DNA of 64,000 bases, from assembly GCA_000320545.1 (NCBI GenBank), contig ADNK01001859.1, positions 38,501 through 102,500 on the forward strand, given 5' to 3'. This DNA comes from Bigelowiella natans CCMP2755. Taxonomy: Eukaryota > Cercozoa > Chlorarachniophyceae. A model generated the notes under the pieces. That model did no database searches, was not told the origin of the DNA, and was given only the letters and a program-made list of their open reading frames with translations. How positions within the stretch are numbered: position 1 is the first letter of the stretch; the number at the start of each line of letters is the position of its first letter. This document shows positions 12,590-24,336 of the stretch, one piece after another. Made by a program: the position numbers and the translations under genes.

Positions 12590-13320
12590 TATGAAATTCG
12601 TCATCGGAAAACGTGGAGAATTAGGATGGAAACCTCAATGTTTTGTGAGAGTTGAGCTGTTCCAAAATAGATCTCGCAAAGAGGATATCCTTGGTAATTT
12701 CTTACATACGACATACAATTACTACTCATCTTCTGATAAAAAGAGATTTCAGAGCATCAAAATACTACGGAAAATATCCTGGATTGCCATCTGAATTACT
12801 GTCTTCCCGGCGATACAGCAAATTGATACATGCATCACCAAATATTTTGTGCATGTTGCCCACAAGCAGCGAACATGCGATCATTTTTAGCCAGTTGTTT
12901 GGCCAATCTTTCTCGGCGTCTGATGTCAGCTTACTATTGACGCACGGAGCGAACATGTTCCATTCCCAACTCAGCAACTTGAAGCTCAGCTTTTTTATGG
13001 CTGAGAATTTTTTTGAGAATTCCGGTTTTGGAAATCGAATTGCGAATACCGCCACCATTCAAGGGCTGAAAGAAGAGATCAGTTGTGATATTGGGTAGAA
13101 ATTGGCTGCCTTTGGTTTAAACGAAAAGTCAAGTTGGTCTGAGTTGCTGGATTCTCTTGGAATGGCTCCCGAGACGTGATACGGAAGACGTGTGAGACTT
13201 GACTAAAGGAGGTTGGTGAAAGTATATAGCCTTACTAACATGAATTAAACCATCCAGACCCAATCTAATCATTTGTCTTCTTGGTCGTGAAGGTGAATCA
13301 TCAAACGGAGTGACAAGCAT
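12590..13320 (-). pseudogene. Candidate minus-strand gene with internal stops
   Basis: Protein-like minus-strand pieces are seen. One begins at ATG 13320 ([20 protein letters not shown]). Another follows a good acceptor at 13087 (PLNGGGIRNSISKTGILKK, continuing as a Lys/Ala helix to HVRSVRQ). The same frame then meets TAG TAA and reopens as RRRERLAKQLAKNDRM. A further open piece (DILFARSILEQLNSHKTLR) lies near 12690-12632. Either the exons splice differently or this is a decayed gene. The first ATG shares the CATG at 13318-13321 with the ERO1 start, which makes a real start here doubtful. Family not recognised. Confidence 0.25.
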
Positions 13321-16300
13321 GAAGAAACAAGTTCAATGTTCGCTCATTTTTCTGTCGTACTTCTTCGCCACCGTTGGCGCTTCATCTTTCCCTCCTTCCA
13401 TGCCTTTCGACCTCGACGAGCTTATGTCGGGACCTCTTGATGATGCAAAATGCAATATTGAGGCGGTTGACATGGCGAATAACGTCCAGCTCGCCTGCAT
13501 CCTGTCAGACCTTATGGTAATCAGTGTGACGATGACGATTGAAAGCACATGGTTTTGGTAGTATTCTCCCTCTTCCTCATTGCTTGTCCTTCGTTCAATG
13601 TATTTGTTAATTATGCAACGATAGGACACGACTTTCTTCCGATTGTTCACCGTCGACTTGGAACGCAAATGCCCATTTTTCCAAAAATCCGAGCTTCCAA
13701 AAGCACCCGAAACATGCTCGGGAGGTGGCCCCGATCCGATGCCATTCTCATTCGGGGGCGGGGATGGATTTAGCGAAGATCAACCTCCTAAACCGGCTTG
13801 CTCACTGGAGGGGGCATCAGGGGCGAATGAACCTCCGTTTGCAGGTAGTGGCAGTAAACTTCCACTTTCCTCCGCCACAAAAAGGCGAAAGATTGAACCG
13901 TTCGCAGCGCCTACAGACGAGGTTGACCAGTCGCTCTCCAACAAGGAGAATGAAGCACTTGAGAACTCGAGGGCGAAACAATGCGACGACGAAAATCTGC
14001 CGACCTTTTGGTTAGACATGTGTGATGGGATCGGAGTAACGGGGAAAGATCGAAAGACGGTCAATCTGCGGAAGAACCCCGAACGATGGACTGGGTAATA
14101 TATAGTAGCAGAAACACCCATATCACTATATGTAAACATTATTCTTCTTCCCGAGTAAATATTGCTAGAATGCCAAGTGCACGTTGTGCATCTCGTTTTC
14201 GTGGTTGCATGAGGATGCGTTGGAGAGAGGAAGCGAGCGTCCTTCATAGCTTTCATTCCCATTCCACTTCTCCTTTTCCTCTTTCTCCTCAACACAAATT
14301 TAGTCAACTATTTGTTGTTACGGCAGGTACAATGGGTCGCAGGTTTGGCAGGCGATATATCAGGAAAACTTTCTCGCTACTAACAGGAACAGCTCCACGA
14401 AGAAGCAGAAGGACGACCTAGTATACGAAGAACGGCTACTTTACAAGCTACTATCGGCCATGCACACCTCTATTAACGTCCATATCGCCCTTGACCATTA
14501 CCCTCCTCGAAAGGGTAAACGCACACGGTGGGAGCCGAACCCTGCACACTTCGTTGACCGTTATGCAGACCACCCTGACAGAATTAAAAACCTTCACTTC
14601 GGCTTTGTCGTGCTCCTCCGCGCCGTGAGAAAGGCGGGGCCACAGCTTCTGGAGATGGACTATCGAACAGATATTCTTGCCAACGCAAGTAGCCCTGAAG
14701 GGACCGGAAGGCACACCAGAGCGCTTGTTGAACGCCTTCTCCAAACGGACATGCTCGCTTCTTGCAATGAGGTCGTTGCTAAACCACTCGTCGCAGCAGC
14801 AGCAGCAGCGGCAGCAGCAGCGGCATTATATACTACTAAGAGCGGTGCTGTACTCTCAACTACATAATCATTCATTTGTGGCAAAAAAGCTGCCATGGTT
14901 AAGAAGTGTGTGTATGTACAGGTGTTCGGAGCGTTCGACGAAAGCCTCCTATTCCAGAGCAATAGGGACGGCACTCCTGTGGCACAGCTCAAGCGTCATT
15001 TCAAGCAGGTCGTCCAAACCTTTCCTCCTCCTCACACCCACAAGCAGTATCTCAAAAAAGAAAGAATCACTGCGCTCATGCTGAATAGAGCACCGACAAT
15101 AAGAACAGCAAAGGCTCGCTATCGCCCCTAAACAGAATTATAATAACCAAAACCAACGATGTATTGTGTATGATGATACGGAAGGTGTTCCGCAACATCT
15201 CCCGAGTGCTGGACTGCGTCTCATGTCAGAAGTGTAAGCTGCATGGGAAACTGTCGCTGCTCGGACTGGGAACCGCGCTGAAGACGCTCCTCCTCCCCGC
15301 CCCACTTCTCAAAGAGGGGTTGGTAGCAGTAGAAGAAGAAGAAGAAGGAGAAGGAGAGCAGTTGTTGGCATGACACACGAAGAGGGGGGATGGGGATATG
15401 AAGAAGAAGAATATGAAGAAGCTGCAGTAGCAGCAGGGAGAGAAGTACCGGTTTTATGGATCACAGTACATTATTAAAAGCGAGAGTATGGAAAAAGGGA
15501 GTGCTTTATTATTTAAGTGCACCTTCGCCATGAATCCTCATCCCCCCCCCCTTCCCCCCTCCCCTCGTATTGTTGTGTTCCTAGATTGCGCCGCGAGGAG
15601 GTTGTTGCCTTGATAAATACGTTGGGGAAGTTCTCTAAAGCGATTCAAGGTGGTGACTGCCGTCTGGTCTTGTTGCCATAGTTATTAGTCGATATTATTT
15701 CCAAGGCTCTCCAATTTTAAAGAGAGAAAGAAGGCTACTCCCCGCCTTGATATATCACCTGGAATACGTTGGGCATGAACCCTAGTATACGTGATGTCGT
15801 CAGAAGCATTGCTCATCACCAATAGGGTGTCGCCAGAGGCATTGCTGTGAGCACTATCTCTATTAATCACGTCGTCTCACAACTTTCATCATCATTATCA
15901 TCATCATCATCATCATCTTCATCATCTTCTTCCTTGATTTTGCCAGGAGCTCGCGACCTAACGATGATGTACCGCAAGAAGCTCAACTCTTTGCTCCTAA
16001 AGCAGCCGAAGGGGGGGGCTAAGAAGGGAGTAGGAGTAGCAGACATTCCTAGTAAGAAAAGTAGTCGCGGGAACGCGAAGATCAAACCCGAGCCATTGCA
16101 TCAACAGGAGGTGCGAGAGGCGGGGTTGAAGGGAAGCAATGGCTTCTTCTTATCATCCTTCCTCCCATCATCATCATCATCGTCGTCTTCGTCGTCATCA
16201 CAATATGCTCTTCAAGGCGGCTACGCTGGTGCTGTGAGCGCCGCCGATGCTGCAGTGGCAATGATTGCTCAGCTCTCTTCGGGCAATAACAAGAAGGACG

Positions 16301-16395
16301 AGCCAATCGGAGGAGGAGGAGGAAGGGAAGTAAAAAAGCTGACTCAAGATGAGGAAGACCTGCTATTGGACTCCGCTCTCGGTTCGTTGTTTTGA
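13319..16395 (+). CDS. ERO1: ERO1, endoplasmic reticulum thiol oxidase
   Basis: Seven exons in full phase agreement: 13319-13516, 13625-14094, 14327-14771, 14922-15008, 15185-15318, 15585-15649 and 15947-16395, giving 615 residues. ERO1 uses FAD to oxidise protein disulfide isomerase in the ER lumen and passes electrons to O2. It starts with a signal peptide ([17 protein letters not shown]). Family landmarks follow: [73 protein letters not shown] and the active-site [13 protein letters not shown] (C-x2-C-x2-C) followed by [11 protein letters not shown]. Unusual parts are a Gly/Pro/Ser-rich insert between PFF and FWLDMCD (residues ~85-190) and a 150-residue low-complexity tail with poly-Ser. 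The fumarate reductase follows on the same strand. Identity is secure; the tail belongs by splice phase. Confidence 0.93.
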
Positions 16396-16418
16396 GATGA
16401 TAATAATAGGAGAATAAA

Positions 16419-16433
16419 ATGGTTGTAGAGAAG

Positions 16434-16471
<38 letters not shown>

Positions 16472-19205
16472 CCACAATGGTTGTGGGAAGGGTAGTAGGA
16501 CTAATGTGAGTGAGTAATAAACACTATTTAAGAGAGTGGTACTCGTAGGATTTACTTCCCTAAGCTCATCCTTATCTCATAGCAATCAATTTTATAATAA
16601 TGATAATAATACTACTACTAATATTATTAGTAATAATAGTAATAATAAAGCATGTGCAACTAACGCACTCTGCTCTCTGCCTTCTCCTCCTCCTCCTCCT
16701 CCCTCTCTGCTACTGCTGCTGCTGCTGCTGCTCTTTTTAGGGTTTGATCCACGTGTGCTGATTCTTGCCCGGCACTACTCGTCATCATCATCACCATCCT
16801 CATCATCGTCGTCGTCATCATCCTTTGCCCGCCATGCTCTGAGAGTAATCCGCAACCTCCCCCCCCCCATCGCTGCTACCTTCGGGTCTGCTGCAAGCAC
16901 AACATCACCGAGAAGGCCTGTTGGGGGCAAGGAGGAGATCGTGTACGACCTGATCGTAGTGGGGGGGGGGCTGACAGGACTGACAGCTGCGCTCACAGTG
17001 CTGGATGGCGGAGGGAGTGTTGCGATTGTGGAGAAGGAACCCTTCCTTGGGTAACTACTACTACGATGTGTTTGCAAGGATTATGATCTTTTCTAATAAT
17101 AATAATAATTATGGTAATATATTGACATGATGATATATCGCACGTTGATAGAGAAACGGCGGTGATTATGATGGTTGTCGTAGAGTAGTTAAGTAGTTTT
17201 GGTGTTCGCTCTTATTGCAATCCAACGCCATCATCTCTGCTTACATGTCGTCGTCGTCGTCGTCGTCATCGTCGTCGTTGTCTTCTTCTTGATGTTTTCG
17301 GTGGGTGGTTGGTGCTGCTTTCTTTACCTTACAACGATACGATAACGATACGACGATAAATAGTGGCAATTCGGCGTGGGCTAGTTCTGGTGTAAATGCA
17401 GCGCCACCGCAATATGACGATGGGGAAGAGGCAGAATCCTCTTCTCAAAATGAAGACAACGGGAGCGTTGATTCCATAGCCAGGTCATCAACAATCCCCG
17501 CATTTTCATCATCATCATCATCATCATCATCATCGTTATCTTCATCACTATATCATTCCACCATCAAATCGTGAGTGATGCTATGCTGATATGCTACAAT
17601 TCCATTACACGTCGATGGATGTTATCACCCGTTCATTGAGAAATGAGACATAACAACAGCGCCTTACCACTACACTTAGATTCGCAAGAGATACGCTTAA
17701 ATCTGGAAATGGCGACGAAGGGCTCGTTGCAGCACTTGCCAGTGGTAAGAGTAGGAGAGCGCTAATATGTACAGAAGATCAATCTCCCAGTTGAATATTT
17801 AAGGATGATACGCAAACTACAACAACATGCAAATAACAATAATCGTCATTTCGCCCCTGTTTCAATAAAATCTGTGCTTAAAGTTCTCCTCGATCCGTTT
17901 GCGTCTTATCTGTCTACTGTCTCTGTGTGTTTTGGGGGGGGGGCATCAGGGAGCATGAGCGCTGTGAAATGGATGGAAAAGCGGCTTGACATAGAACTGG
18001 TGACCGATTCATATATGCAGCACTCGTGTATAGTAAATGCTGTGAAACGTGCTCCTGCTTATTGCCGATTTTTTTTTCTTGTTCTTTTCTCTTCTCTTCT
18101 CTTCTTTCTGGTTCTCCTTCTTCTTCTTCTTCTCAGGACAAAGTAGCACAGCTAGGTGGACACTCAGTCGCAAGAACGCGAAGGTTGTTGATGATGGCCA
18201 ATACTGACTGACGACAACAAAGAAGAAGACGAAAGGAGGAGGAGGAGGAGGAGCATGTGATAATGATAATAATCATATTTCTTCCTTTGTTACTACCATA
18301 GATCCAAAGGCGGGATGATAGGGCAAGAGCTTGTGACAAGGTGCTGTTGATGAATGACTGATGCTGTCCTTCTCTTATATGATTGATCGATTCTTAAGTA
18401 AGAAGAGAGTGGTGATGGTGGTGGTGAGAAAGCTTTTAGGTTGCTGCTTTACCAGACCATCTCCTCTTTTTGTGGTGATTGCGGTGTATAACAAAAATAC
18501 TTAAACGGGTAGTCGGAGGAGATCTTTGATTCTCGTGTACTTAACGAATTTTGGTTCATTGATTCTTTAACCCCGTCAACTCAAATTCTCTCCTCCTCCT
18601 CCTCCTTCCTGAACAATGTAGGATTGCTCGAATCGTAAAGACATTCGCAGCAGATTTCAAGAATGGCGATGGTGCTGCTGCAGCTGGTGCTGGTAATCGT
18701 GGAGTTCCTCTCTTCAGACTCCTAACTCGTGCGACTGCCACACGTATTGTTCTCGGTGAAGCAGAAGACGCCTCCCCCCCCCTGGGAGGAGTGAACATAT
18801 TACACTACAGCCTTGCTGATAAGACGAGGAAGAAGCAGGCAAATAGCACCACCACCACCACCATCCAAGGAACTCTCAAAGGCAGGTATATTGCGGTGAC
18901 TACGGGAGGCTATGCGAACGACCGCAGGAGCCATGGGCTACTATATTCAAATCGGCCGGTAAATGTGCGAGTGAGTGAGTTAATGTGTGTGTGTGTGTGT
19001 GTGTGTGTGAGTACAGTGCTTCATTATTCCAACTGTGTGTACGTATGACGTATGGATTCGTATTTATGTGCATGTGTGAATGGATGGCTGTGCTCTACCG
19101 CACCCACCCCACTTGGCACCACCAGCAGCCTCTCTGTTTCTCTAAACAGAACCCGTACGTTTGTCTGTTGTAAGCCGTAGAATAAATAAAATATGCATAT
19201 GTAAC

Positions 19206-19242
<37 letters not shown>

Positions 19243-20295
19243 TAAGCACAAAAGTGCGGATGATTGATCTTATCTCTGCTCCCCTCCCTCTTCCCCCCCC
19301 CCCCTCCCCCTCCTCCTCCTCCCCCACCCAGGACCTGCAAGGGTTTCCAACTACAAACGGGCGTTGGGCCACTGGGGATGGTATAGGCCTCGCGACGGCA
19401 GTGGGTGCAGATACTGTCGACATGCAGCAGGTTCAGGTGCATCCAACAGCCTTCGTTGACCTAGACCACCCCACCGCTGCGCGTAAAACCCTCTGTGCGG
19501 AGCTTCTGCGTGGGGTCGGCGGGATCTTGCTGAAGCGAACATACACCACCAACCGCTTTGTAGACGAGCTTGCCCCTCGCGACGAGATTGTCGCGCGAAT
19601 GAAAAGTGCGGCTGCGGAGTCCGGCTCCCCGTCCTTCGTCATTCTTCTGTCTGAGGCGATGAGCCAGGCGGCAGGAAAGCACGCAGAGCACTACCTGAAG
19701 AAGGCTTTGCTTCGTCGATTCGAGAGCATCGAGGACGTTGCCACGTGGGGGAACATGTCCACTGCCGCATTGAAGCAAACGCTGACGGAATACAACCGCC
19801 ATGCCGCAGCTGGTGGCGCTGGCCCTCACGGCAAGAGGTTCTTCCACAACACGCCAATTGACACCGAAGGAGGATTCGTAGCTGGGGTCGTGGTCCCTGC
19901 CATCCACTACACTATGGGGGGACTTCGCATAGCACCAAACGCATCGGTCATAGCCAAATCGGGAGCAGAAATCAAAGGGCTGCTCGCGGGGGGGGAGGTT
20001 ACTGGAGGCATGCACGGCAAGAATCGGTTAGGAGGGAACGCCTTGACTGAATGTGTGGTCTTCGGACGTACTATTGGACAACGAGTGCTACAGGAGAAAG
20101 ATGAGTGGAGAAAGGAAGAGGAGGAGGAGGAGGAGGAGGAGGAGGAGGAGGAGGAGAGCGAAAGAGACGCCCCCTCCTTGGAAGGGGCTGCTGGTCTTAG
20201 TAGCAGCGGTATTACCCTGAAGAATGTGTCCTCTTCCGAGCTGTCTAAGCATGCATCGGCAGAGGACTGCTGGGTTGCATTGTTTGGAAAGGTAT

Positions 20296-20329
<34 letters not shown>

Positions 20330-20795
20330 TGGAAGAGGAGGAGGAGGAGGAATGTAGTAACTGCCATCGTAGCCTCACACAATATTAGACTGTTAAATAT
20401 CTCTCCCCTCCCCTCTCTTCTTTCTCCACCGTATTTCTTTCTTTCTCTCTCTCTTTCTTTCTTTCTTTGAGGTGTACGACTTCACCGACTTTGTGAACGA
20501 GCATCCAGCGGGTCCTGAAGCCATTCTTAGAAGTGCAGGTGCCAAAATTATCGACGTTCATCATCATACTACAACATAGGAAGAAGACTGAAAAAAAAGG
20601 GCGGGGATGCATATCAAGCGACAGCCTGCCTATTTTCCCCCAACAGACATTGCCGCTTTGAGAAGATTCGTCCAGCCCATAGTAGATTGACCCTAAGACT
20701 TCTTTGTTGCAGGAAAAGACGGGACTGAGGAGTTTGAGGCTATACACGCCAAGAGCATGTTAGACGATTTCGATCCAATCGGAATATTGCGATGA
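16419..20795 (+). CDS. Fumarate-reductase-type flavoprotein fused to cytochrome b5
   Basis: Exons in phase: 16741-17050, 17364-17570, 17680-17744, 17950-17999, 18137-18183, 18302-18340, 18622-18958, 19332-20291, 20472-20538 and 20713-20795 (stop TGA). A first exon at 16419-16491 fits the phase but is weak. The protein has an FAD-binding DLIVVGGGLTGLTAALT and GNSAWASSGVNAA. It has the catalytic-domain signatures LGGHSVARTR, TTNGRWATGDG, VQVHPTAFVD, LRGVGG, RFVDELAPRD, YTMGGLRI and GGMHGKNRLGGNAL. These are typical of soluble FAD fumarate reductases (yeast Osm1/Frds1 type). A poly-Glu linker leads to a C-terminal cytochrome b5 domain with heme His in HPAGPEA and IHAKS. The N-terminus is Arg/Ser-rich without acidic residues, suggesting an organelle presequence. 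Compartment (mitochondrion or ER) is not fixed. Confidence 0.9.
20114..20157 (+). repeat. (GAG)n coding for a poly-Glu linker
   Basis: This trinucleotide run lies in frame inside the large fumarate-reductase exon. It encodes an uninterrupted glutamate tract exactly between the flavoprotein domain (…RTIGQRVLQEKDEWRK) and the cytochrome b5 domain. A length change of any multiple of three would alter only linker length. Confidence 0.9.
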
Positions 20796-21313
20796 TTTTA
20801 GGTTTTAGGATGATGATCGCTGCCAACATTATCGACGTTGTCTTCGTCATCGTCATCGTCATATTACCGTAATCCTCATCCTGTCTCCTCCCAGCGATGA
20901 GTTAATCATTTGCCTTTCTTAGCAAACCACAATATTAATTATTAGACATATAGAGGGACACCGCCTCAGGGAAAACATAGTGTGCCCACGAGGCATGCCG
21001 TACGCGTTTGCGTACACTAGAAGCAACATGCACTGTTTATCTACCCAAGAAAATGATTAAATTACCACAATAAGCTGCATCAGCGATTGGATACGCACAA
21101 CCATTGTTTTGAGTGTGAAAGGTGCGGTTGGTGTGCATGTATGTGCAGCAATGACTGCGTCATGTGCACCTAACAACAGCACCCGTACGCATCTAACTAG
21201 CTAACCTGCATGCATGCGGACATGGAAATTAGAGCTCTCGCATTGCTGCATGTGCTAGTATGTGCGTACATGATGTGCACGAGGCTTTGCACACATATCT
21301 ATATCCGCGTATC

Positions 21314-21351
<38 letters not shown>

Positions 21352-22108
21352 TATAATACCTCTGCTATACATATCTGCCTCGCACAGCTTCATATTAGGA
21401 TGACCATTGAAAAGATTGAATCAATTCATTACATCCGTCTCACATCTGTATCTCTAGCTCCTCCAAAGGGTATTCGTATTGCATGCTGCTTATGATACAT
21501 AGGCAAATTCCATCTACGCCTGTACCGTCTAGCCGTGCGAAAGTAAGCCATTTTAAATTATTTCTGCCCCGGGGCAAGCATCACTTACAAACAGTTTATG
21601 AGTCCTTGTGCAGCGCTGTGGGATAGTTGTTAAAATGCTTATTAGTTGCTCTTACCGGCCAGGATAAGTAGGCTAAGTAAGCTTTTATCAAGTAAAGGGC
21701 ATATCGCTGGCTAATTGCATCGAAGATACTTTTATGACTACTTATTGTTAAAGAGATTGCGCTATGCAGTAATCAAGTATGGTACCTAATAGCAGCATGC
21801 ATGCCCTCACCAGAATAAGATGTATCACCTCGAAATTGGAATGCAAGCACTGAGTACAAATGTGCCTCCCCACGTTAGTCAAAACGCCTGAACTTGTTAT
21901 TGCAAATTGCTAATTAGCTGCGCAAGCTCACAGTGCTAGAATGGCGCGCCGCTCGTTCGTGCACACTTCTGCCAGTGGAAATTAAAACATGAGAACAAAG
22001 CTCAGACGAAGCTAGTGGGCTTGTTGCTTGTTGAGACACAGATGTGAGCAATTTTGCAAGTTTGGCATGTGATAGGGTTGTAGTGCCATGCATTGATTGT
22101 GCCACCGA
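20796..22108. other. Convergent spacer rich in short palindromes
   Basis: No coding exon was found between the 3' ends of the fumarate reductase and the next minus-strand gene. The stretch contains an AT microsatellite (about 21315-21349) and many GCATGC, CTAG, GTACG and TGTGCAC words. Examples are TGCATGCATGC at 21208-21218 and ATGATGTGCACG near 21270. Confidence 0.6.
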
Positions 22109-23250
22109 TCAACGCCTGTAATATCCTTTCTTTCTCAGTAAATCCACTGTGCGTTCATACTTCAGTGTCTTCATCTCATTTTCGGTCGGGACTATCGACT
22201 TGACCAACAACGTAGTGGCCAAGATATTCGCCTCATCAAGCCATTTCAGGACATGCCCGTATACGTACGCATTAACAGATTGAAGATCCTCATGTTCCTT
22301 TTTCCTTAATACAGTATATGCTGCATCGGCCAAACGTGTCCGTCTTTCCCGAACGATTGATTTATTTTCCACAGGCCATTGAAGGCGGTGCACGCATAGG
22401 GACTGAGATTCGCCCTTGATCTCAGCGTAACCATCGTGTACCATGGTCTTAACAGCGTCATCAAAATCATCCTCCGCCATTTTAGAGAAAGTTGTCATCA
22501 TCGAGCTCAACTTCGACGTTCCGACTTTCTCCAATGTCCCGAAATTGAACTTTGCATCTTTGACTGATTTCGCAATGTGGTCGTCCTTCCACTCATCAAA
22601 GTTCTCTTGAAATGTAATATCCTCTTCATCAAAGATAGTGTAAGTGCCTGTTGTCGAGGTTTTGCCACTGACGTGGAAGCACACCCAACCCATGTGATTC
22701 AGAGCGTCCTCCATTCGTATTACTAGCATTGGCTCCCTAGTTTTCAAGCTGAATGTGCCGTGCAGAGCAATGGTGCTCTTCATGGCTTTGTACCTCTTGA
22801 GCGCGTTATCCCTCTCCCTTCGATCAGAGCTAGCTGCTTGCTGCTGAGCTTTTTTGGCCTTGTCAATACTTGCGCCTCCGTCGTTGAACATGATGAGAAA
22901 TTTTCTGAGTCTGAACGCAACTTTCGGGTCAACGGGAGCATGTTTCCCCAGCCATGTCTGCTCGCCCTTCTTGCATTGTGTATAGAGCAGGTCAACATTC
23001 TCTACGAACTGTTTCAAAGGATCCGTTTTAGTTCCACTAATGTACTGCTCGACAAGTGCCAGCAGCTCATCACGCGCCCTCTGAGTTTGACCATAACGAA
23101 ATAATAATGAGTTATTGAAGCCTTTCCCCCGCATGCATGCCCGTTACTCTTTCCTGGCTTCTAATGCTTTTCTTGCACGCTCAACCAAAAAATAAGATAA
23201 ATTCAAATCGTACCAACGAATGAATGAGCAATGACACAATATATATACTT

Positions 23251-23286
<36 letters not shown>

Positions 23287-24336
23287 TGCTCCGAAATTAT
23301 TGATCTCCGTCAACACACTACTACCACTACTACTACAACTGCTACATTTGTAATAATGGAAGTAATGATATTTGACACCACACTTCATTCTGACCCTCTG
23401 TCTCCCAGCCTCGTCAAGTGCTTCCTTAGCCAGAAACTGTGACTTGTCTTTAAATTGGGTTGAATAGAGGGTTCGCAGCGCGTCTTTGGGTTCTATTTCG
23501 TCACTGAACTCAGTGCCGCTCGGGTTAATGATATACGAGCCTATTCTCTCCCCAAGGCATGTAACACCAAGGCTTTGCTCAATGCCCTTTATCACTTTTT
23601 GGTTGGCTGACCACACGAATGGTGATTTGGACATGCCGTTCTGTGCGGTGTCCTGCCAGAACTTGAAGGCTGCAACCCCGAACTGATTTCCATCGATGGC
23701 GAGACTCACATCTGCTGTTTTCCTCTCCTTCTCCATCACGTAAAGCACCCAAACGCAGCCGAACTTGGTGTTGCCTTTTGACCCAAAGGCCTTAGTGAGA
23801 AGGTGCCAGGTCTTCGAGAAGCGCTTTACCTCATGATAATTCATCCTCTTGATGGCAGCGTCCTCATAAGCTGCTGTATTGCCACCCTCTGCCAAACCTT
23901 TGTACTCATCATTCCAATTAGTGAGTGATTCAATCAGTGGGCCTGAAAACTCATCCTCATCGTCTCCCCGGTAGAGAGGATGGAATAGAAGCTCCAGATT
24001 GTCGTCAATCATCTCCACCCGAAGCACAACACTCCCTCCATTCCAGAGGATATCGCTTAGCTTCGTACGACTTGCGCCATGTGTCGCGAGATGTGGAATC
24101 AGAAAACCGTCATCAACTTGATAGCCAAGAAGCTCCCATCCTGTCTCTGTACTCGCTTTATCAGTCCACCTGCCCGTCTTTTTCTGCAGCGTATTGGTGC
24201 CGTTATTGAGCCCTAATGTAGCGGCATTTCCTTTTCTTGCGAAGGCATTGATGGGATTGATGTAGCCCAAAGCTGACAATATCAGAGGCATCAACCACAA
24301 GGCTCGAAACGAGCAAGGGGATGAAAGACCAAGCAT
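22109..24336 (-). CDS. Secreted or organelle-targeted protein of unknown function
   Basis: Two large exons, 24336-23395 and 23080-22109, join in phase 0 to 637 residues. The single intron holds a (GT)n run (about 23257-23285). The N-terminus MLGLSSPCSF...LMPLILSALGYINPINAFA is a clear signal peptide. Its end, NAFARKG, recalls the ASAFAP cleavage motif of stramenopile plastid precursors, but this is only suggestive. The mature part has no transmembrane segment and no motif that I recognise. It has a Trp-rich, acidic first half (WELLGYQVDDGFLIPHL, HPLYRGDDEDE) and a helical Lys/Glu-rich second half ending LLRKKGYYRR. It is unusual in this window for having long exons and no coding microsatellite. 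The longer frame to 24381 begins with TTG, so ATG 24336 is used. Confidence 0.75.

Noticed and set aside
12931-12945. A 15-nt intron (GTAAGC...CAG) in the minus-strand candidate gene
   Set aside because: Removing it still leaves a TAA codon at the junction, and no other intron in the window is below about 50 nt.
12900-12960. Alternative genetic code with TAA/TAG read as Gln
   Set aside because: Well-supported genes here end with TAA (MYCBP, SBPase, TAH18) or TAG (hydroxylase, chromodomain gene) and none has an in-frame TAA or TAG within conserved exons.
14660-14992. Minus-strand Ala-rich frame opposite ERO1
   Set aside because: It is the antisense shadow of the ERO1 exon and a (CAG)n intron tract.
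16536-16740. Upstream part of the open frame before the flavoprotein exon as its N-terminus
   Set aside because: It begins with GTG, is low complexity (poly-Asn, poly-Leu) and ends at a good acceptor (TTTTTAG at 16740), so it is better read as an intron.
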